Origin: Neospora caninum Liverpool
Taxonomy: Eukaryota > Apicomplexa > Conoidasida > Eucoccidiorida > Sarcocystidae
Reading direction: 5' to 3'
Length of the DNA: 64,000 nucleotides
NCBI RefSeq assembly: GCF_000208865.1
Contig: NC_018398.1
Span: 2,914,001 to 2,978,000 of the forward strand
In this document: piece after piece, positions 23,979 through 35,118 of the stretch
Numbering within the stretch: the first letter of the stretch is position 1
Layout of the letters: each line of letters opens with the position of its first letter
Notes under the pieces: generated by a model
What the model was told of the DNA's origin: nothing
Database searches by the model: none
The model's input: the letters and a program-made list of their open reading frames with translations, nothing else
Translations under genes and position numbers: made by a program

Positions 23979-26900
23979 GCATATATAGATAATGGCATAT
24001 ATCCCTTTATATATACACACACATGCGTATACACCAGCTGCACAATTGCCTATACATGTATAACTGTGTATATGCAAGGAAATGGTCCTGGTGGGAGCTT
24101 TAAAGGTAACTCCCAGTCTCGTTTCCTACGAGTGGCGGATCTGGGATATCTCCGGTTTCGTCTTGGCCGGTCGCGTGGAAAGGCTCGGCGAGATAATGCC
24201 CCTCGGGAAGGTGCAAATACACCCAATCTTTCAAGTAGTCTCTGTAGAACGGTTTGTCGAGGTCGTGTGCGGCGTCCTCGGTGACGTTGAACTTGTTTTG
24301 GATCAGCCAGTCGGCGTGATCGACCTTCTCGGGGCAGAAGGCCTCTTCGTCCACCTCGAGTTCGTCCTCGTCCAGCTTCGTGTGGCGCGGGTTCGGCATC
24401 ATCATCTCCCGCGCTTTCCCGTAAAAATCCACCTTGACTGCATGCGCCAGAAACAGCGAGCGATACACACCGCCGCGCGTGTACGGGAGGCGCCGCGAGA
24501 AGTCCCGCGCCTCCTCGTCGTCTTCGGCGAAGAATAGCAAAGCCTCCACTGCCGCCGACTTCTCCCCTGCGAGCGGACTGTGAGGGTTCGACAGCCACAG
24601 CGGGCTGCGCTGCAACTCTCGGAGGTGCCGAGCGCGAGACGCCGACAACAGACGATCTTCCGCCACACGCGCAGAGACTGCAGAAGCCGCCACAGACTGC
24701 AACGCCGACAAAACGAACGCCGAAGAAGAGGAAGAAGAGGAAGGAGACGTTGGTGTGTCTCGTTTGCCGTGTTTCGTTTTCCCCCTGTTGTGCCTGTTTT
24801 CGGCTTGCGAAGCCGTGAGGTCCCGTTTGTGTTGTGCGTGCGCTGGTCGCGCTTCGCATTCGTCTTGCGTGTGCATTTCCATGTCGCCTTTGTCTTGGGA
24901 CAACCCGAGCTTTGCGAGTTCCGTTGCCACAGCGATGGAGCCGCCTTTGCCGTCATCGCCGGCAACGAGGCCGAGAACGAACGTCGCCGCAGCGCTCACA
25001 GACAGTTCGAAGTTTTCTTGTGCGTTCTCCTCCAACCCACGGTCGCCTCGTCGGCACGCCGGACCTCGAAATCCGTCCCGACCCTCCGCCCCGTCTTCCG
25101 TCTCGCCGTCCACGCGGGCCGCCGCTTCCCTGGCCTCTTCAGGCTGCTTGTCGTCTCGGGGAGGCAGAGTGCATGCACGATCTCCACCTTCACCTGAAGA
25201 CCGTCCTCCCTGCGCGACACCGTCTGGCCGAGCCGGGGTGTTTCCGGCGGCGCCTCGGGAGGTTTCTCGCTGTGGTGGCGAAGTGTCTGCGGCCTGCGAA
25301 GTGCGGGGGTGCTGGAAGTCCCCACCTTCTCCCGAGCTGCTCGCGTCTGCCCCGGATGTCTCGCACGTGTTTGCGAACGCCGGGTGAGAATTGAGTGCCG
25401 CCTCCACCGCTCGCTGCACTACGGAGAAGAAGAACGCCGCCCTTTTGTCTTCCAGAGACGAAAAGGGAAAGGCAGGAGGCTGAGCGGAGAGAGCAGATGG
25501 AGACGTCGACGCTGGAAAAGGTTGAGAAGGCGAAGAAGAAGGGGACTGAGACGGCTGCGTGAGGGCTTCGTGGAGAGCCTTCCAGCAGACGGCTCTTGTG
25601 AGGTCGTCGTGGCTGCTTGGAAGACGAGGTAGAGTGCGCTTCAAAATGTCCACGACAGTCTCCGCGGCGGCGGCGGCGGCGCGCGCCTTGGCCGTGCGGC
25701 GTTTCCAGCGCTGAAACACCCGCGCGTTCTGTTCAGGCGTCATCGGCAGGAGTTGCTCGGGAGGAAGCAAGAGCGTTTCCACGGAGTCCGGTCGAGGAAA
25801 AAACAGGAAAGAGCGCCGCTCCACGCAGTTGCTCCGACACAAATAGCGCAGCTGTTTCTCCTGCAACAGGGCGAGAGCCGGCGAGCGACCGGGCGCTGAG
25901 GAAGAAGAAACCGAAGGCGAGAAACGAACTGACGAAGCTGACGATGAAGATGGAGATGCAGATGAAGGAGATGCAGATGAAGGAGATGCAGATGAAGGAG
26001 ACGCAGATGAAGGAGATGCAGATGAAGGAGACGCAGATGAAGGAGACGCAGATGAAGGAGACGCAGATGAAGACGACAAAAAGGAAGACGATGAAGATGG
26101 AGATGCAGATGAAGGAGATGCAGATGAAGGAGATGCAGATGAAGGAGACGCAGATGAAGACGACGAAAAGGAAGACGATGAAAATGGAGACGGTGAAGAC
26201 GAAGCAGGAAGACCAGCGTCATTGGAGGTTTTGCGTTCTTCGCTTTCTTCCTTGTGCTTCGGCCAGGGGGCGCGTCGTGGCGGAGGGAGGTAGAACCCGA
26301 GAGAGAGGTAAATCTCATCGCGTTCGGCACTTCGTCTCTCGCCTTTCCCGAGCAGAACGTGTTCAGCCGTTGCATCAGTCAACTCGTACAGGTGGCCTTC
26401 GCGATAGACACCTGGAAAAAGAAGCGAGGGGATACGCTCAAAAGCTATCTGACTGGCATTTGCGTGGAGCGCCGCTTCACCCTTTTGGACACCAAGCCCC
26501 ATGGCTTCCTTCTTCAACGCAAGCTGAAAATGACACACTCAACGACCTCGCGATTCGAGGTACCGCAAACCGTGCAGCGGGAGGAATCCCTGCGAGTATC
26601 TCTCAGAGTGGCGTCTGAGCCTCTCAGACTCTGCCGTGTATCCTCTCTCGTCTTCCACACAGAAGCCTGGAAGACCGAAGCGAGTGCCGAGAAGAGGCGG
26701 AAACGATCTCAAAAGCGAGAACACCAAAGAAGAGAAGGAAAAACATTCACGACTCCGAGAGACTCGCGCCTCTCCAATGGGTTGCGCCTTCGTGAATCCA
26801 ACTCCGCGAGGCAAGGGGAGCCCAGCAGAGAAGGAAACAGGCGCAGATGGAAGACCGAAAATTGGCGTGAAACGCGAGGAGTGGATCCGACAAAGAAAGG

Positions 26901-29900
26901 GACACAAAGAGCGTAAAGGCCTACTCTCAATACTCCGGCACTTCCTCGTATCTCCTCGATCTTCGCTTCTCTCTGTCGTCAACTTCTCGCCCCCACCTCC
27001 GGTCCTTACTCCCTTTCTCTTCCGCTCCGTTCTCCCATTCGTTTCCCGTTCTCCCTAATCTCTCCTTCTCTTCCGGGTGTCTCCCCGCTCTCTTTGTCTC
27101 TTGCGAGAAAGCCATCACGATTATAGATCGGCTGGTACAGATTATCAAACCTAACGCTTTGTTTTCTCCGATGGGCGTTACCTGCTTTGTGCTTTGGATT
27201 CGATTCGAGAAAGCGGACCGCGTGGTGGAGCGTCGGCGCGGCGAAGATGAAGTAGTCGCCGATGGCAATGCCCTGTCCCGTTCGCTGGAACGAAAATCGG
27301 TTTTCGCGCTTTTCTTTTTCGAGCGACAGGAGACGAAACATCTCGAGCATCTTCGCCGAGCTGTTGCAGAGCCGCGCAGACAGTCGGGCCCAAACGATGA
27401 AGGGAAACTGGAGCCTCGGGTGGATCGACGTCTCCCAGACATGGTAGGGCGGATGCGGGAGCGGCAGGCGAGGCCGCGACACTCCATACGCCTCCGGCTT
27501 CCTGTCCAGCTGCGTCCAAATCGTTTGCTCCTGGAAATGCTTCTTCTCCTCGCCCAGAAGCGCCTCCACCCTCGCTTCGTAGTCCGCTAGAAGGAGCGGC
27601 AACTTCGTAAGACAAACCGCCGCGTAGACGCGCCAGCCGAACGGCACCGAGGGCTGCGCCTGCAGAGACACTCGAAGTGCAGGAAGAAGACTCCGAGAGG
27701 AATGCAAAACCCGCACGAAATGCAAGAACGAGAAAGGGAGATCATGCTAGGGGCGCGGAAGCAGAGAAGAAGAGAATGGAAAAGAAAGGCGATGGGAACT
27801 CGCGCAGGAAACAACTCTGGACGGGCGGAGAAAACAGGGAACCACACGCCAAAGAGGAGCAAGAGACAGCAGGACACACCGGAAAAAACGACTGAGACGA
27901 GTACTCGCGCGCTCGTCAGTGCCTGGACGCCGACTGTCTCGTCCCACGAAACGCCTGGCCCTCTGTGTGAAGTCGCTGCGTGTGCATCTCTAGCTTCTCG
28001 ATCGCCCCTTATCTTCCGTCATCGTCTCCCCTCTTCTCTTTTCCTCTCGCGTTTCCTCTCAACCTCTCTCTTTTCTTTTTCTCTCGCGTTTCCTCTCAAC
28101 CTCTCTCTTTTCTTTTTCTCTCGCGTTTCCTCTCAACCTCTCTCTTTTCTTTTTCTCTCGCGTTTCCTCTCAGCCCCTCTCTTCTCTTTTTCTCTCTTCT
28201 TCCCGCCTCTCTACTGCTCCCTCTCTTCTTCTCTCTTCTCTTCCTCGCTTCTCTCGGTTGGCGCTGTCTGCGGCTAGGCCTTCTTTTTCGTTTTCTCGCC
28301 GGATTCCCTTTCTCACCATGTCGCTTTCGCGCATCGGCCGCCGCGGGCTCTGCCCGAAGTCGCCGACTGCCGTCGCTTCCAAGTTGTGCGACGGTCGGTA
28401 GTTGCTTTCTGCATCGGAAAAAAGGCGCAGGAAACGCGGAGAGAAACAAGGTTCGCAGCCACAAAGAGCGGGCGAGGCCGTAGACGAGATCCCCCCGCGC
28501 GTCACCGTCCCGGATATTTTTGCTGTCTCTCTCACCCCCCTGCTCCGGGTCTCCGGCCCCACGCAGAAAGGCACCGGCGGCAAACGGAGCCTGCGGGGCA
28601 CGCCTACACGGTCTTTCTCCGGTGTATCTCCACCACATGGCGCCGCGCGTCTTGCCCTCGCCCCCTGCCTCAGACAACCGTAACGAAGGAGAGAACTCAA
28701 GTGAAGAACGTGAGAGTCGCCCAGCTTAGATGAACGTGGTTGTTCACACACCCGATGCACACCAGCAGACGCGGAACACTGAACATCGGCTTGAAGCGCC
28801 CGCTAGAGCTTGGATGCGGTGAACCACTTTTGGGTTTGGCATCCTCTAGACTGTACACGTGGCACGTGTTTCCAGTTCCTGTGGACTCCAAAGACGAATT
28901 TCCAAGCCTCCGCGTCTCGGCGGTACCCGCCTGTCGGGAGGCGTCTTCGTGTCTGTTGCCAGGGATCTGTACAGATCCTTTCCTCCGCGCCTCTCTGCTC
29001 TTACCTTCGTAGGGCGTCCAGTGCGGGTTGTACAGGTGGTAGGCGCGAACGTTGTCGGACCCAAAGTAGTCTTTTCGATCGGCCTCTCGCTCTTCCTTCG
29101 TGGGCATTCGCCGGATGTCTTGCTTCTCCTCCTCACTGATAAAGTCCATGGGGAAGGGGAGAGGGTCATCGGGGTCTTCCGGAGGCGGGGGCGGCAACGG
29201 CATGTTGTGGTAATAGTGCTCGGTGAGCGACAGTTCAGGAGCGGTGTCTCCGACCTTGAAGCGGCCGAGAGCTTCGTCCTCCCGGCGCTGTCTCTTCTCT
29301 TCGCGCTCCGCCTCGCTGTCGCGCCCTCGGTCTCTACCCCTCTCCTGTCTCCGCCTGTGAGCCTCGTCCTCCAGAGACACTGCATCGTCGCCCCAACTCG
29401 CCGCAAGGTCCGCGGCATCAGGAGCCGTCTGCGACCGCGCGTCTCCGCGTTTTGCGCCCGCCGACGCCCGAAAAAGAAAATCTGTCCTCGACCGCCTCGC
29501 GTCTACGGCGGGGAAGATTTCTTCCTCTTCTTCGGAGACAGGGGGCGACGCGGTATCGGCTTCTCTCTGTTGGCGACGCAAGAGAGCAGCTGACGACAAG
29601 GCGTCGATGTCGTCAGCGAGGGAAACGCCGAAAAATTCGCTGTCTTCCCGCACGCCTCTCTCGTCATCCGGCAGATTCGAGGAAAGGAACGGCGTCTTCC
29701 GCGCAAACAACTGGGTGCAAGAAGAGGGGGAGGAAAACGAGAAGGACCGGGCAGAAAAGGAACGCGTAGAAAAGGGACGAGATGAAGGCCAAGGCGAACG
29801 GGGGCGATGGAGGGGTAAGACAGAGCAGCGTGACAGATGACCTCGGGGAGACGAAAGGGAGAAAACTGACGACAAACTGCGTGAAAGTAGCGTTCTCCTC

Positions 29901-30583
29901 GAGGATTGCCAGCGCCGAGGCGCAGCGCCCGGCCGACGCGAGGAGGGTGTCGCCTTCTGTGACTCCAGCGCCCAGAGACACAAGAAGCCTCCACAGAGCA
30001 CAAAGGCGGTCGCCGCGGAGAAGCAACCCGCATTTCGCCTTTTCCTGCGACCAGCCCGCGTTGCCCCGCGTCCCTGCGCACGGGACCTCGCCTCCCTGTC
30101 CCGACGGCGATTTCCTTTGTGTCCCGCCGTCACGTACCCTCTACTCCCGCCGGTGTCTGTACACCTGGAGGAAGCGCCAGCGCCGAAGTGAGAGAGAACG
30201 TGCACAGCTGGCCCCCGTCTCGAGGGCGCTTGCGTCTCGAGACGAGAAGAAGGGGAGGGAAGAGAGGACAGGCCGCAGGCCTTTCTCGCCCGCGTCGCCG
30301 CATCTCCTGGGAAGGCAAAGATGTGCGCTTTTCCGTTTCCTGCTTCGAGCAGGCGGGCATCGAACGGAGGAAGCGTGAAGATTTCGCGAGGCGGCGCAGG
30401 GCGGAGTTGGGACACGGAAAGGAACGGATTCGACACGCGCGGTGTCGGTCTCTCGACGCCGTCAAGCGCGCTGTGAGGCTGGCCTCCACCGCCTGTCCAG
30501 CGCCGAGAGAGAGCGAGGGCAGGGAGAGAGAAGAACGGCGAGAGAAGACAGGAGAGAAGACAAGAGAGAAGACGCATTTTCAC
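22849..30583 (-). CDS. Unrecognised large protein with hydrophobic leader and YCII-like segment
   Basis: Exons in transcript order: 30583-29005, 28408-28317, 27659-27182, 26411-24130, 23914-23545, 23111-22849, giving 1687 residues. I do not recognise the whole protein. The N-terminus is a probable signal peptide (LLSCLLSCLLSPFFSLPALA, residues 5-24); a second hydrophobic stretch is at 187-206. A basic/acidic region leads to a folded-looking part at about 470-780. Within it, residues about 643-727 (FIVWARL, then GDYFIFAAPTLHHAVRFLE and AGVYREGHLYEL) resemble a YCII-type dimeric alpha-beta domain; this is by eye only. Exon 4 carries a SASPS repeat. The C-terminal part (about 1400-1687) is Trp/Tyr/Asp-rich and looks conserved. 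Secretory or apicoplast routing is possible from the leader but unproven. The last exon could instead use a donor near 22874 and continue into the gap. It is divergent from the flippase gene. Confidence 0.65.
23935..23978. repeat. Compound (CA)n(TA)n microsatellite
   Basis: CA run followed by a TA run in the intron between exons 4 and 5 of the minus-strand gene. Confidence 0.9.
25940..26200 (-). repeat. 15-bp coding repeat, Ser/Ala/Pro
   Basis: Tandem 15-bp units in exon 4 of the large unrecognised gene encode repeated SASPS on the minus strand. The plus strand reads as a GATGAAGGAGATGCA-type purine-rich repeat and stays open in another frame, which creates a false Met/Lys-rich protein. Confidence 0.9.
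28044..28191. repeat. 37-bp pyrimidine-rich minisatellite in intron
   Basis: Four units beginning at 28044, 28081, 28118 and 28155, the last degenerate, each starting CTCTCGCG on the plus strand. They lie in the intron 27660-28316 of the minus-strand gene, so the transcript carries the purine strand. Confidence 0.9.
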
Positions 30584-33500
30584 ATGGCCTCCAACCTAAC
30601 GTCGAGCACCTGTTTCTCTTCTGCCGTAGGAGGGGAGGAGAGAGAAAACGGCAAAGGGAGGTGAAGAAGACCATTCGCGACAGCAGAAAAAAAACAGGTT
30701 TGGACTGAGACCCGAAGCGAGGGCAGTGTAGTTCGCCTCAGGAAGGAAGCGAGCGCGCGGCCGGAGAAAAGTTCGAGAAGCCTGGTTCCGACATCACGGA
30801 GGAAGAGAAGGCGGAAATCTCTGGCGCGCAAAAACGGCGGCAAAGAGGAGGAATTCGAGCAGGCAGCCTTTCGCGGACTGCTCGGGGAAGAAGCAGAGAG
30901 ACGAGAAAAACATGAAGGATTTGCTGCCGAGCAAGCCAGAAAGACTCTCAAGGCTCACCGCTACCGCACATTTTTTCGACTTCCATGGTTTCATGCGATG
31001 TGGATGCAACGGCACAAAAACCTGGGATGTGCACGCGGGAAAAGAATGTGTAAATGTTTATCTATTTTCGATTGAAGGAGCCGCAGCTGTGCGGAAAGGT
31101 GTCTTGCCCTCTCTCTCCAGGCTGTGTGATGACATAGATCCGTCGTTGAGTGTCCGTCTTTCAGAGAGAGAAACGCTTTCCCCTGATCTCTCTGCGGTCC
31201 TCTTTTCTGTGGAAAGACGCAGGTGGGGCAACCGGAGCCGGAAAAACCTTTTTCAGGGGCGGAAAATGAAGTGAAGCCAGACTAAAGTTTGAGAAAATCT
31301 CCAGAGGTATGTGTGTGTACGTCTGCTGTCTCTCGCGAACGCATGCGTTTCATTCTATGCATGTGCCTGCGCTGCAACGTGAGTCTCGTCCAGCAACGGG
31401 TGAGGCGACAAACGGAGACTGTCGCCCTCGCGGCGGGTTCTCCTGTCCCTTTCTTCTCCCCTCGAATTGGCACCGCCTCCACTTTTTCTCATCGTTTCCT
31501 TTCTCTGTCTCGTTTTAGCGTGCAATCTGATGTTTCTCCTACCTCCAGCATGTTTACCTCGCCGCGCCTCGACTCTCTCTCCGCTCTCCAGGACGGAGAG
31601 AGCTTCCGTCCACCTGCACGTTCTCTAGAAATGACAGAAGCTCACAGGTTTGCGTTGATCTCAATCCTTGCATTTGCTTTTGCCACTCTTCCGCCGTACG
31701 ACCTACACCCGTGGGCTTATACAGGCGCTGCCTTCCTTTGGAGCCGTCAATTTTTGTTTCTGTCAGTATGTAGCTAAATCTATCAATCTGTTCTATGTAG
31801 TAGTATCTAGATCTACTTATTTGCCTATATATATATATATATATATATGAACACATGTATGTCTGCCCATATCTGCACGTGGGTAACTGTTCTTGTAGCT
31901 GCATCTGTATCTACGTTTATATCTGCCTACGTACACATGTGTCGGCATCTGCGTAGACCTAGTTAGCCGTATGTCGATGTTTTCCAGCATCTCTCTAACC
32001 AGATCATTATGTGCAATTCTCTCTATGTCCGTAGTTGACAATGCAAATGTAGCTGCATGCTTCTGTCTGAAGATGTATGCCTCTCTCTCTGTCAACTTGC
32101 CCACGCCTGTAAGTCTTTATTTGTCTCTCTTTGCCTATATTTTCCTGCATATGTCCATGTCTGGTCGCCTGCAACGCTCTACACACTTTTCTGTGCCTGC
32201 ACGGTATGCGTCGGTTTATAGAAAAGCGTAAGAGTCCATAACTATCCCCATTTTCGTGTAGGCACACGCAGCTAGAGAGGACCATAGTCTCCAGATGCAT
32301 AGGCAAGAGAAGTCGACGGAACGTCTGTTGCCACATCTCTCCGCTTTCTAGCGCGACTCGGTTTTGGGTGTGTTTCTTTTTGCTGTCGAACTGAGAAGGC
32401 ACACATGAGACGAAAAGCAGAAGAATTTGTTGAACTGGATTGGAGAGAAATCTCTGTCTGGTAGAGAATAGAACACATGTCTCTGTGAGAATCAAGGAAC
32501 CTGTTTGTGTCGTGCTTGAGGAGTGTGCGTATCTCGCTCTGCCTGTGTCTGACTTTTAACTGGGTTTGTTCGTAACAGTCGGCGGAGAAAGGACATAAAG
32601 AACACCCCTTTTCCTTGTAAAAAGGCGTTATCTCATGATTTAGGAGTCTTCTTCTCCTCGAAATTGTCGCATGCGTCTTTCGCCTGCGTTCCACCTCTTC
32701 AGGGCGAGGAGACACTGCAGGTGGAGAATTTCGCGTTTCTGCCTTGGAATAGAGAAACCCATTCTCCGGACGAATCAGCGCTTGAACCGCCCTCCCAATT
32801 CCCTTCGTGTTTCTATTTTCGAGCGCGCGAGACTACAAAAGGAAGCGGTACAGAGAAGAAACCTTACAGAGAAGAGAGAGATGAGGACGCGAAGAGGATT
32901 GCGGGCGCGACGCACAAAGGGAGCAAAGGACGTACGTGAAGGCAGAGAGGAGACGGGGCGACGCAGTGGAAAAGACACACAAACAAGAAGCGATGAGAGA
33001 TGAAGGCAAAGCCCGAGAGAACAGAAGAGCACAGCAGCGAATCGAACCAGAGGTGGACACGGGGCAGAATGATACGACGAGAGAGAGGAAGCAGGAGAGA
33101 GGAAACAAGAGAGAGATCGAGATAGAGAGGAAGCAACAGAGAGACAGAGAGGCAGGAAGAGAGCGAGGTAGAGAGACAGGAAAGCACGAGATCGAGATAG
33201 AGAGGAAGCAAGAGAACGGGCTAAGAAAAGCGATGGAAAGTATCACCGGAGAGGCGGGGCGAAAAGGCACACAGGCACAGACAACTCGAGGTCATGCAGT
33301 CGGGTTTTTTTAAGACGCAAACGCAGCAAGGCACCAGAGAAGCCACATACAGGTATCGGAGAGAACATGCAGCATAGCGATTTGCCAGCGTTGTGCAAAA
33401 AGAAGAGGAACGGATTCCAGCCAAGAGGAAGAAAGAGCTGAGATAATCTTAGACGGAGTATGGATGAGCTCTGTTCTGTTGAAGCTCTTTCTCTAGGGGA

Positions 33501-35118
33501 CCCGCGTGAGTTTTGGGGATGTCACACTCGAGAGGAAATCGGCGGTTTCTGACCGTTCTTTGTCTCTGGATTGTCTTTTTAAAAGACACTGTGCGTTTGA
33601 AGGCCCCGTAAAACCCAAGGCAACGAAAACTGTGGGGAGTTTCGCCTTTCCTCGAACGCGGTTGTAAATATAGAGAAGGCTGTGGTTCTTCTACCTCTAT
33701 TGTCGCCAGACCGGCGGTGGGACCGCAGGGTGAATCTCGTCCTCCCATGCCTTTTCCGTCAGTTGAAAAAAGCGAAAACCGAGAGTTCCTGGCTTCCTGT
33801 CCCTCTCCAGCGTTCCCTTATTGCCCTTTTTTCTTGCCCGCCTTCTCTCCCGTCTGCGTGTCTTCCCCTGGTTCTCGTGACTCTGTATATACACTGCGTT
33901 CTCGCTTTTCGCGGGTGTCTAGCGCGCACTGGCCACTCACGCGTGGACGGGGGCGCCGGAAAACGCGACACAAAGACCGGAGATTTTAAGAAAATCATAG
34001 AAGAAGAGGATTCGCGTTCCTCTGTCTTTCCTCGTCTTCACCTTGGTGATTTACGCCGTGCGCGAAAAGTGATGCTATCTCACGCATGCGCAGAAAAACA
34101 ATGAGGCACCGCAGAGAGAAGTTAGAGAGACCGTGAGAAGACAAGAAGGACGAGCAAGGACGGGTCGCGCGAGAGCAGCCCAGCAAGCGGAGACTTGGAC
34201 CGTTGTGCACATGTATTCCTATCGCCGTTTCGGGGAGTCGTGGAGACTGTTTCCCTGTTTTTTTCGTTTCGGTTCCCGCATTTCCACAAACTTTTCCGGC
34301 ACTGGCTCTCGTGCGCTTTTCTGTGGCCCAGCTCACCAGATCTGCGCGAACTGGGAACACATGCACGGGCCACGTTCGCGTCCCCCCGCGCGTTCGTTTT
34401 CGTCGCGTTCTTCCCTCCTTTTTCCCAAAGAGAACAGGTGTCTCTTCTCTCATCGAGGCTGTCGCTGTCCCAGCCCCGCTGCGCGGGGGCGAAAGACAAA
34501 GAGGATGATTTCCTCTCCCTCCCCGCGAGCGTGAGCACAGGCGTCTGCGGGCTTCCTTCTGCCCGGGGTCCCGCCAGTCTTGTAAAATCTTTTCCGTTTT
34601 CCTCTTTTTCCCCGCTCTCAGGAGTGTACATACACTCGAGGAGTTTCCCTGCAGAGCGGAGGTGCCCACTGGTGCCTAGGCGGGACGGAACGTTTCGCGC
34701 ACCTCGTCGGCGCGCACTGCGCTCGAATCCGTCTCCGCGGAGGCGGCGAGGGAATTGCCACGACTTGGTTCTCTCGTGACCCGAGGGAACGCGAGGAGAG
34801 AGATGACGTCTTGGAGCGAATCTGCTGGCGTGTGATCATGGAAGAAGATTTGGAACGACGCGCGGCTGTGCATGGCGTTCGGACGACGGGTCCACCTCGC
34901 TTGTTTGCGAATGTGGAAAGGGAACAGAGCCAATAGAGGCCTGCACGCCCGTCCCCTCTCTGCTCTCTCTTTCTCTCTCTAGCCGCGCTTTTCTCTGTCT
35001 GTCGGTCTCTCGATTCTCCTACCTTTTGTCCAACGCACTTCTTGTCTTTTTTCTCGGTTCGATCTTTCTCTCTTTCTGCTCCCGGAGGCAGCCTATAGCT
35101 CTCTTCTGCGTCGTAACC
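30584..35118. promoter_or_regulatory. Divergent intergenic region between the large minus-strand gene and the flippase
   Basis: This region of 4.5 kb separates two start codons on opposite strands, so it should hold both promoters and 5' UTRs. One TGCATGC word, common in coccidian promoters, is at 32054-32060. A TA run lies at about 31826-31848 and a purine-rich stretch at about 32820-33260. The open frame 31289-31777 has no conserved feature. No TATA-type element is evident. Confidence 0.5.
33113..33211. repeat. 24-bp direct repeat in purine-rich tract
   Basis: An identical 24-bp segment occurs at 33113-33136 and 33188-33211, 75 bp apart, inside a GA-rich tract of the divergent spacer. Confidence 0.85.

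Noticed and set aside
25617..26618. Plus-strand frame with Met/Lys/Glu repeats opposite exon 4 of the unrecognised gene
   Set aside because: It is the antisense shadow of the SASPS-coding repeat and has no conserved feature.
31289..31777. Plus-strand open frame of 162 codons in the divergent spacer
   Set aside because: No conserved motif, no splice context and compositionally like the flanking spacer; probably UTR or promoter.
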